Assembly: GCA_905236365.1 (NCBI GenBank)
Contig: CAJOPP010000515.1
Location: 1-5,721, forward strand
DNA from: an uncultured Lachnospiraceae bacterium
GTDB taxonomy: Bacteria > Bacillota > Clostridia > Lachnospirales > Lachnospiraceae
Length of the DNA stretch: 5,721 bases
Direction of reading: 5' to 3'
Below are positions 1 to 5,398 of the stretch, one piece after another. The notes beneath the pieces were generated by a model. The model was not told where the DNA came from, made no database searches, and worked only from the letters and a program-made list of their open reading frames with translations. The stretch's first letter is position 1. Each line of letters opens with the position of its first letter. Made by a program: the position numbers and the translations under genes.

Positions 1-64
1 CTAGTGCTTCAGTTTCTAATTAACCCGACTAATAACTTGCCTGCTTTCCCGAATAGCACAGGTC

Positions 65-83
65 AAAAAGCCTCGACATGGCT
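65..83 (-). terminator. Possible intrinsic terminator downstream of thiN
   Basis: On the minus strand a short hairpin (stem AGCC/GGCT, seven-base loop) runs straight into five Ts, about 77 bases after the thiN stop. The stem is only four base pairs, so it is weak alone. It is the only hairpin with a U tract seen after the last gene. Confidence 0.35.
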
Positions 84-101
84 AGTATAACCCAAACGAA
101 T

Positions 102-151
102 GGTTTTCATGCTTCACTGTCTATTTTCCAGATAGCATATATGAAAAATCC
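102..151. repeat. Nested inverted repeat in the 3' flank of thiN
   Basis: TTTTCAT (104-110) pairs with ATGAAAA (141-147), extended by GG (102-103) and CC (150-151) across a two-base bulge. Inside, CTAT (121-124) pairs with ATAG (132-135) around a seven-base loop. ATGC (109-112) and GCAT (135-138) are an alternative pairing. The structure would form on either strand and is not coding. It may protect or shape the 3' end of the operon transcript, or be part of a dispersed palindromic element. Confidence 0.5.
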
Positions 152-159
152 TCAGCGCA

Positions 160-837
160 CTAGTCTTTGCTCTCAATTACAAGAAGTTCTCCTTCTTCAA
201 TAAATATTCTTGCCTCTGTATCCACAATCTCATTACTCACCGTCAAACTACTCCCTTGACAGATTTCCTGTTTCTTCAAAGGATAAAGAACCCCCTCCAT
301 CGTCAGTCCTTTTACAATTCCCGTAAGCGGAATAACCGAAAGATAATGACCATACTGCTCTTCTTTTTTGATGGTGCACTCTGCCATTTTCTTTGATTGA
401 AGCAAACGTATCCTGTTCGTTTCATCTACGAGATAGCAAGCTACTCCTTTTCTTGCTGGTTGCAACAACAAACCGATATTTGCCAACACATGATCCATTC
501 TGCTACCTGTCGCAGCAAGCAAGGTAATCTGATCCGCATCAGCTTCCAACGCTTTATAAAGTGCCAATTCTGTGTCTGTTGCATCTTTTTGAACCGGATG
601 CCGTTCGATTTCGGATTGTAGTTCTCCTTGCCTGATTTTTTGCTCATATGCTTCCAAAAGATTGGCATTCACCGTATCAAAGTCGCCAACAATATAATCC
701 GGTTGAATCTTTAATGCATCTGCATACTCCAAGCCCTTATCTACAACAAAGACCTTATCATACGATAAGGTCTTACAATATTCTTTTGCAAATTCTATAT
801 TCAGATATCCACCTGTAATAATCAAAATATGCTTCAT
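160..837 (-). CDS. thiN: Thiamine pyrophosphokinase
   Basis: The enzyme transfers diphosphate from ATP to thiamine, giving thiamine diphosphate and AMP in one step; it lets the cell use salvaged thiamine. The product has 225 residues, near the family norm. The N-terminal catalytic domain shows VVDKGLEYAD (31-40), PDYIVGDFDT (46-55, acidic metal-binding motif), KDATDTELAL (84-93) and LAATGSRMDHVLANI (107-121). The C-terminal thiamine-binding beta domain shows SVIPLT (167-172), GVLYPL (182-187) and SNE (201-203), ending ELLVIESKD. No key motif is missing; GDFDT in place of GDFDS is a mild change. It is the last gene of the operon, in the same place as B. subtilis thiN (yloS) after rpe. No TPP riboswitch is visible, so it is probably expressed with its housekeeping neighbours rather than by thiamine level. 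Its product feeds transketolase, which acts beside Rpe. Confidence 0.95.
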   Translation of the reverse strand: MKHILIITGGYLNIEFAKEYCKTLSYDKVFVVDKGLEYADALKIQPDYIVGDFDTVNANLLEAYEQKIRQGELQSEIERHPVQKDATDTELALYKALEADADQITLLAATGSRMDHVLANIGLLLQPARKGVACYLVDETNRIRLLQSKKMAECTIKKEEQYGHYLSVIPLTGIVKGLTMEGVLYPLKKQEICQGSSLTVSNEIVDTEARIFIEEGELLVIESKD

Positions 838-843
838 TCTGTT

Positions 844-1500
844 CTACACCTCCAGCAGTGCCTTTAACTGCTTTACATTTTCTACTGAATCACCTTTAAA
901 TACTGCTGAACCAGCCACTAACACATTTGCACCTGCTTCCACTACTTTTGAGATGTTATCAGATCCAATTCCTCCATCAACTTCAATCCACAAATTTTCA
1001 AGATTTTGCTTGTCTGCCATCTCCTTAACCATCTGAATCTTCTGAATACTAGACTCGATAAATTTCTGTCCTCCAAATCCTGGATATACACTCATAATCA
1101 GAATCATATCAACCAATTCCATATACGGTTCCACCACCGATACCGAAGTATCCGGACTAATTGCAAGACCTGCCTTGATTCCGAATGACCGGATGGTAAG
1201 AAGTGTCTCTTTCACATCCTTACATGCTTCATAATGCACCGTAATCAAATCTGCTCCTGCATTCCTAAAATCCTCCAAATACCGAATCGGTTCCTCAATC
1301 ATCAAATGTACATCAAACATAGCATCTGTAACCTTTCGCACAGAAGAAATCACAGGAGCCCCAAACGATATATTGGGGACAAAACTTCCATCCATGACAT
1401 CCAGGTGAATAAACTCTGCACCGGCATTTGCTACCGTTGCAATCTCTTCTCCTAATATAGAAAAATCTGCTGATAATACAGATGGTGCTAAATAATTCAT
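844..1500 (-). CDS. rpe: Ribulose-phosphate 3-epimerase
   Basis: The enzyme interconverts D-ribulose 5-phosphate and D-xylulose 5-phosphate in the non-oxidative pentose phosphate pathway, in the cytoplasm. The product is a 218-residue TIM barrel, the standard length. It opens with LAPSVLSADF (4-13), typical of the family. Metal and catalytic residues are all present: His32 and Asp34 in HLDVMDG, His65 in FDVHLM, and Asp175 in IEVDGGI. The phosphate-binding loops PGFGGQ (140-145) and VAGSAVF (195-201) are intact. Residue 139, before PGFGGQ, is Tyr; most bacterial members have Asn there. A 114-base gap separates it from rsgA, the longest in the operon, with no clear promoter or terminator in it; the only structure seen is a weak hairpin. 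Its stop is six bases before the thiN ATG. Confidence 0.96.
   Translation of the reverse strand: MNYLAPSVLSADFSILGEEIATVANAGAEFIHLDVMDGSFVPNISFGAPVISSVRKVTDAMFDVHLMIEEPIRYLEDFRNAGADLITVHYEACKDVKETLLTIRSFGIKAGLAISPDTSVSVVEPYMELVDMILIMSVYPGFGGQKFIESSIQKIQMVKEMADKQNLENLWIEVDGGIGSDNISKVVEAGANVLVAGSAVFKGDSVENVKQLKALLEV
847..853 (-). promoter_or_regulatory. Ribosome binding site of thiN inside the end of rpe
   Basis: The minus strand reads GGAGGTG, overlapping the last Glu and Val codons of rpe and ending nine bases before the thiN ATG at 837-835. This supports both that start and translational coupling of the two genes. Confidence 0.75.
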
Positions 1501-1507
1501 TTCATTT

Positions 1508-1513
1508 CTCCTT
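1508..1513 (-). promoter_or_regulatory. Ribosome binding site fixing the rpe start
   Basis: The minus strand reads AAGGAG, seven bases before ATG at 1500-1498. It favours this start over the in-frame GTG at 1572-1570, which has no Shine-Dalgarno sequence and would add 24 residues that do not look like this family. Confidence 0.85.
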
Positions 1514-1614
1514 CTTTGAATGCTTCCAGTCTCAATAATTGAAAAAACTGTTCTTCTTCTCCAAACAACCACAAAGCATAGACATTTTATTCTGCTTTAT
1601 TATCTCATGGAAAT

Positions 1615-2493
1615 TCAGCCGTATTTTTTCTTATCCTTTAATTCCTCATAAAATAATCGATAATTCTCATATCTGGAACGAGAGATTTGTCCCTCATCTA
1701 CCGCCTGCTTGATACCACAATCTTTTTCACCAATATGATTGCACCCCCTGAATTTACAATAGGGTTCATATTGTTCAAATTCTCTATAATATTGTTTTAA
1801 ATCTTCCGCTTCCATATCATAAAAATAAATAGAACTAAACCCCGGCGTATCCAGCAAATATGTATTTTCGCCTATTGGAATCATCTCGGAATGTCTGGTT
1901 GTGTGTTTACCACGCTCAATCTTCCTACTGATCACACCAACATCCATATTGGCATCCGGATTTAATTTATTCATAATTGAGGATTTTCCCACTCCGGACG
2001 GTCCTGCCAAGGCTGTCGTTTTTCCTTCTAGCACCTCATAGATTCTATCCATTCCATGTTCTTCATAGGTACTGGCAACAATGACCGGATGCTCCGTTTT
2101 CTCGTAAATACGCTGGTATTCAGAAATTTTTGTTTTCTCCACCAATTCCATTTTATTAAAACATATGATGGTTGGGACATTCTGTTTTTCCATCATCAGA
2201 AGAAAGCGATCCAATAAATTAAAGTTTGGATCCGGCGATGCAGCAGCGAACACAACCAAAGTCTGATCGACATTTGCAACCGCCGGTCTGATCAATTCCG
2301 TTCTTCTGGTCAAAATCTCATCAATACTTCCTGTCTTTTCTTCTTCATCCAAAATGGAAATCTCTACATCATCCCCAACTAATGGTTTTACTTTCTGATT
2401 GCGAAAAATGCCTTTTGCTTTACACTCATAAATCGAATGCTTTGAATATACATAATAAAATCCTGCAATTCCTTTAATGATCTTGCCTTTCAT
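1615..2493 (-). CDS. rsgA: RsgA, circularly permuted GTPase for small ribosomal subunit maturation
   Basis: This cytoplasmic GTPase (292 residues, normal length; CpgA/YloQ in B. subtilis) acts late in 30S subunit assembly and has ribosome-stimulated GTP hydrolysis. The N-terminal part (about 1-70) fits the OB fold. The GTPase motifs come in the permuted order that defines the family: G4 NKME (113-116), then the P-loop GPSGVGKSS (164-172), the G2 region RGKHTTRH (194-201) and G3 DTPG (215-218). A C-terminal zinc knuckle follows with Cys246, Cys251, His253 and Cys259. The G4 motif ends in Glu where the family consensus has Asp. The start follows a strong Shine-Dalgarno sequence and abuts the kinase stop. 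In B. subtilis CpgA is a reported PrkC substrate, so co-transcription with the kinase and phosphatase fits a regulatory link; phosphorylation here is inference. Confidence 0.96.
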   Translation of the reverse strand: MKGKIIKGIAGFYYVYSKHSIYECKAKGIFRNQKVKPLVGDDVEISILDEEEKTGSIDEILTRRTELIRPAVANVDQTLVVFAAASPDPNFNLLDRFLLMMEKQNVPTIICFNKMELVEKTKISEYQRIYEKTEHPVIVASTYEEHGMDRIYEVLEGKTTALAGPSGVGKSSIMNKLNPDANMDVGVISRKIERGKHTTRHSEMIPIGENTYLLDTPGFSSIYFYDMEAEDLKQYYREFEQYEPYCKFRGCNHIGEKDCGIKQAVDEGQISRSRYENYRLFYEELKDKKKYG

Positions 2494-4656
2494 CTACTGC
2501 TCCTCTGCCACTGTCCTAAATCTTGCCTGTACAGAAGACGAAAAAGATCCGGTTATATCATTACCATTTGCATCTGATACACTATAAGTCAAAGACCCTT
2601 CTTTTGAAGTCAATCCTTCAATATCAGCTGTATTCTCAAGCGGTATTGGAAGTTCTGCCTCATCAAACTCCTCATTGAGAATGGTATAAGTTGCTCCGCC
2701 CACCTGCAAAGTCAGTGTAACATGTACATATTCTCCTTCCGCAAAGCTATACGTATTATTACTGATTGAACCACTAAAACTTACCGTATATGTAGTTATC
2801 GTCGGTTTTGGTTCTTTTCCTTTACTGATTGTAATATCAACCTTAGTTCCCTCTTTTACTTCTGTTCCTGCTACAATGCTCTGACTGATAACCTGACCTT
2901 CTTTTACAGAATCACTAAATTCCTGTGTCACCTTTCCAAGATTGAGCTGCACTTCTGAGAGTGCTGATTCAGCCTCTGCAATTGTTTTTTTCTTAAGATC
3001 CGGAACTACAGCAACCTTTACCTCTGCTCCCTTACTGACTACTATCTTTACGGTAGCTCCTTTTGAAGTTTTTGCTTCTCCCTCAGGCGTCTGACGAATA
3101 ATATAATCCTTCTGTACTGTATCATCATACTCCTCGTCTTCATCCACTTCAAAACCTGCCTTTTCCAAGACAGTTTTTGCTTCCTCTAATGTTTTGCCAA
3201 CAACATCCGGAACTTCAGCTTCTTCTTCCCCTTCGCTGATTTCGATTTTGACCCGGTCTCCGGATTTTATCTCATTTCCTTCTATAATACTCTGACTCAT
3301 AACCGTACCTTTTGCAAAAACATTTGAATAATTTCTCTCAATCTCATATGCAATCTCTGCATTTTCCAATGCAGTTACAGCCTCTTCTTCTGAAAGACCA
3401 ACCAGACCGATCATTCGTTTGGACTCTTCTGTGGTCGAAATCTCTTCTGTTGTTGAAACCTTATTCTCTTTCTTAAAAGATTTTGTAATGGTCACTATGG
3501 CAACAATAATTGCAATCGCAACAATTACGGTCGCAACAATTGCTCCTATTGTAATCATCTTTTCCATCTTAGGATCTAAATCGTCACGTTCCTCATCGTC
3601 TTCCTCATCGTCCTCTTCTTGGGAGTAAATATCTTCTTTTGCTTCCTCATCTTGATAGAAGCTTTCTATTGCTGCATTTGTTTCCACAAGTTCTGTAGAG
3701 TTCTTGTTAACAGGAAACATGGAAATGCCTGTCTGTCTAGGTATTGCACTGTTGATTGCATTTAATTCTTCTTCTGATATCTGAATGGTTGGAGAACTAT
3801 CCACCGCAACTGATCCTGTATATCCTACATTTGCAGTAGGATCTGCTGCTAATTTTTTCAAATCTGACAATAATGCGTTAGCAGTCAGATATCGACGCTC
3901 CGGTTTCTTCTGCGTTGCTTTCAATACAATCTTCTCAAGTCCGATTGGAATATCAGGATAGTATTCCCTTGGTGGAATCATCTCTCCCTGAATATGCATC
4001 AGTGCAACTGTTACATTATTTTCTCCTTCGTATGGTACACGTCCTGTTAACATCTCATATAATGTAATCCCTAATGAATAGATATCCGAACGCTCATCCG
4101 AATATCCTCCTCTCGCCTGTTCCGGAGAGATATAATGCACACTTCCCATGGCACTAGAAGCAATGGTATTAGACGTAGCAGCTTTTGCAATACCAAAATC
4201 TGTCACCTTCAAAGTACCGTTCTTTGATACAATAATATTCTGTGGCTTAATATCACGATGAATGGTATGATGCTCATGTGCTACTTCAATTCCTGCCGTA
4301 ATCTGCATAATAAAATCCAACGCCATCTGATATGGCATTCTTCCATTTTGCTGAATATACTCTTTTAATGTAATACCTTCTACCAACTCCATCACAATAT
4401 AGTAAAATCCATTCTCTTCTCCCACATCAAATACATTGACAATATTTGGATGAGAAAGCCCTGCTGCCGATTGTGCCTCAACACGGAACTTATTTACAAA
4501 ACTCTTATCGTCGCTAAATTCCGGCTTCAACACTTTCATTGCTACAAAACGGTTCAATATATGATCCTTCGCTTTATACACAACAGACATTCCACCAGAA
4601 CCGACTTCTTCTATAATTTCATATCTATTCTGAATTATCATACCCTGTTCAAACAT
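2494..4656 (-). CDS. prkC: Membrane Ser/Thr protein kinase with PASTA repeats (PrkC/PknB/StkP type)
   Basis: The product is a 720-residue, single-pass membrane kinase with an outward-facing sensor; the family senses muropeptides or lipid II and controls cell-wall growth, division or germination. Numbering from MFEQGM: kinase domain about 11-270, with glycine loop GSGGMS (19-24), Lys41 in AMKVL, Glu60, HRDIKPQN with catalytic Asp135, DFG with Asp153, a Ser/Thr-rich activation loop (about 160-175) and GSVHYISPEQA. A linker about 65 residues long ends in a very acidic run (about 336-365) before one membrane helix (about 367-390). Outside are three PASTA domains (about 412-476, 480-543, 548-613), the last two opening with VPD, the first lacking that dipeptide. 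A beta-rich tail (about 622-720) with no PASTA pattern ends the protein; it resembles the Ig-like C-terminal domain of B. subtilis PrkC in place and size. All catalytic residues are intact. The stop TAG directly abuts the rsgA start. Confidence 0.95.
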   Translation of the reverse strand: MFEQGMIIQNRYEIIEEVGSGGMSVVYKAKDHILNRFVAMKVLKPEFSDDKSFVNKFRVEAQSAAGLSHPNIVNVFDVGEENGFYYIVMELVEGITLKEYIQQNGRMPYQMALDFIMQITAGIEVAHEHHTIHRDIKPQNIIVSKNGTLKVTDFGIAKAATSNTIASSAMGSVHYISPEQARGGYSDERSDIYSLGITLYEMLTGRVPYEGENNVTVALMHIQGEMIPPREYYPDIPIGLEKIVLKATQKKPERRYLTANALLSDLKKLAADPTANVGYTGSVAVDSSPTIQISEEELNAINSAIPRQTGISMFPVNKNSTELVETNAAIESFYQDEEAKEDIYSQEEDDEEDDEERDDLDPKMEKMITIGAIVATVIVAIAIIVAIVTITKSFKKENKVSTTEEISTTEESKRMIGLVGLSEEEAVTALENAEIAYEIERNYSNVFAKGTVMSQSIIEGNEIKSGDRVKIEISEGEEEAEVPDVVGKTLEEAKTVLEKAGFEVDEDEEYDDTVQKDYIIRQTPEGEAKTSKGATVKIVVSKGAEVKVAVVPDLKKKTIAEAESALSEVQLNLGKVTQEFSDSVKEGQVISQSIVAGTEVKEGTKVDITISKGKEPKPTITTYTVSFSGSISNNTYSFAEGEYVHVTLTLQVGGATYTILNEEFDEAELPIPLENTADIEGLTSKEGSLTYSVSDANGNDITGSFSSSVQARFRTVAEEQ
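2499..2506 (-). promoter_or_regulatory. Ribosome binding site of rsgA inside the end of prkC
   Basis: The minus strand reads AGAGGAGC, and its AGGAG core is six bases before the rsgA ATG. The prkC stop TAG touches that ATG with no gap, so rsgA translation is expected to be coupled to termination on prkC. Confidence 0.75.
3589..3612 (-). repeat. Exact 12-bp tandem duplication in prkC (acidic juxtamembrane run)
   Basis: On the plus strand TTCCTCATCGTC occurs twice back to back. On the coding strand it encodes DDEE twice, inside the acidic segment just before the membrane helix of the kinase. The length is a multiple of three, so copy-number change would lengthen or shorten the acidic run without breaking the frame. 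Confidence 0.8.
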
Positions 4657-4660
4657 ATTC

Positions 4661-5398
4661 TCACACCTCATTAAAAGCTTGCTCTATTACAACAACACCT
4701 ATATTATCTTTGCCACCGTAATAATTGGCTCTATCAATCAGTTCATCGCAAATCTTGTCAACAAATTGTTTTTGCATTACAATGTCCTTTATTTCATCAT
4801 CTTCTACCATATTTGTTAGTCCATCAGAGCATAAAAGTATTTTCTCACTCTTGCTTAATGTAATCTCAAAGAAATCCGGTATTGCTTCATGACTTGTTCC
4901 CAATGCTCTTGTAATGATATTTTTTTCCGGATGAAATCTTACTTTTCGGCGTTCTAACTGTCCTGTTCGTATCAATTCTTCTACCAGGGAATGATCCAAT
5001 GTAATCTGTCTGGCTTCTTCCGCACTTAAAACATACAATCTACTATCTCCGATATTTGCTACATACAACTTATCAGCCATGATCACTGCTGCAACAAACG
5101 TAGTTCCCATTCCTCTCATTTCGCTGTTTTCCTCTGCCCTTTTAAGCAGCATATCATTAATTTTGGCAATTCCGGTTTTTAATATGGTAATCGGATTCTT
5201 ATACCGACATGTTTTCACATAATCCACAAACCAGGTGACCGCATGTGCGGACGCATAGTCACCTGCCTGATGTCCTCCCATTCCATCAGCTACAATATAT
5301 AAATTAGGAAGATTACCAATATTTTTATCAGAAAAGAAGATGCTATCCTGATTAATACTTCGAATCATGCCAATATCTGTTTTTCCATAGGATATCAT
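4661..5398 (-). CDS. stp: PP2C-family Ser/Thr protein phosphatase (Stp/PrpC)
   Basis: This is a soluble metal-dependent phosphatase of 245 residues, the usual length for bacterial Stp/PrpC. It removes phosphate from Ser/Thr residues and opposes the PASTA kinase encoded directly downstream. Visible PP2C motifs, in order: TDIGMIRSINQD (7-18, metal Asp18), VADGMGGHQAGD (36-47, metal Asp38), MGTTFVAAV (97-105), ANIGDSRLY (114-122), LDHSLVEEL (134-142), ITRALGT (162-168), CSDGLTNMV (190-198, Asp192) and GGKDNIGVVV (228-237, Asp231). All metal-binding Asp residues are present, so the enzyme should be active. There is no signal peptide or membrane segment. The start is fixed by the AAAGGAG site and the ATGA overlap with rlmN. 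The kinase gene begins four bases after the stop. In B. subtilis the equivalent PrpC acts on PrkC and on PrkC targets; the same role here is inferred from family and context. Confidence 0.95.
   Translation of the reverse strand: MISYGKTDIGMIRSINQDSIFFSDKNIGNLPNLYIVADGMGGHQAGDYASAHAVTWFVDYVKTCRYKNPITILKTGIAKINDMLLKRAEENSEMRGMGTTFVAAVIMADKLYVANIGDSRLYVLSAEEARQITLDHSLVEELIRTGQLERRKVRFHPEKNIITRALGTSHEAIPDFFEITLSKSEKILLCSDGLTNMVEDDEIKDIVMQKQFVDKICDELIDRANYYGGKDNIGVVVIEQAFNEV
4664..4669 (-). promoter_or_regulatory. Ribosome binding site that decides the kinase start
   Basis: The minus strand reads GAGGTG, then seven bases, then ATG at 4656-4654. The other ATG, 15 bases upstream at 4671-4669, overlaps the end of the phosphatase gene and has only poor Shine-Dalgarno matches before it. 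The site therefore supports the shorter 720-residue product. Confidence 0.75.

Larger units (their letters stand above)
1..163. repeat. Non-coding flank bounded by a 7-bp inverted repeat
   Basis: CTAGTGC at 1-7 is the exact reverse complement of GCACTAG at 157-163, and the second copy includes the thiN stop codon. The stretch between holds no credible gene, only the nested stem-loop at 102-151 and the small hairpin at 65-83. A seven-base match could be chance, and the left end is cut by the window, so a repeat element is only a possibility. Confidence 0.3.

Noticed and set aside
78..203. Plus-strand 41-codon frame starting ATG at 78
   Set aside because: It overlaps the 3' end of thiN, has no good ribosome binding site and reads through the palindromic region; most likely spurious.
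397..668. Overlapping open frames at 397-621 (plus) and 441-668 (minus)
   Set aside because: They lie inside thiN, which has complete family motifs; the shadow products show no family motif.
1006..1455. Plus-strand open frames at 1006-1188 and 1234-1455
   Set aside because: They are antisense to the conserved core of rpe, and their His/Ile/Asn-rich products match no recognisable family.
1501..1572. Upstream GTG start giving a 242-residue Rpe
   Set aside because: No Shine-Dalgarno sequence precedes it, the extra 24 residues are Arg-rich and unlike Rpe, and AAGGAG sits correctly before the ATG at 1500.
1532..1585. Minus-strand 17-codon frame (MSMLCGC...) in the rsgA-rpe gap
   Set aside because: It has no ribosome binding site and no recognisable leader-peptide logic.
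1501..1614. Internal promoter for rpe-thiN
   Set aside because: I could not find a -35/-10 pair at 16-18 bp spacing; isolated AT-rich hexamers are expected in such sequence.
3419..3628. Plus-strand 69-residue frame ending in a long Ser run
   Set aside because: It is the antisense image of the acidic linker and membrane helix of the kinase; the Ser run is the complement of Asp/Glu codons.
4657..4671. Upstream ATG for the kinase (adds MRCEN)
   Set aside because: Its Shine-Dalgarno context is poor; GAGGTG is ideally spaced for the ATG at 4656.
4450..4674. Plus-strand 74-residue frame
   Set aside because: It is antisense to the kinase N-lobe, which is clearly the real gene.
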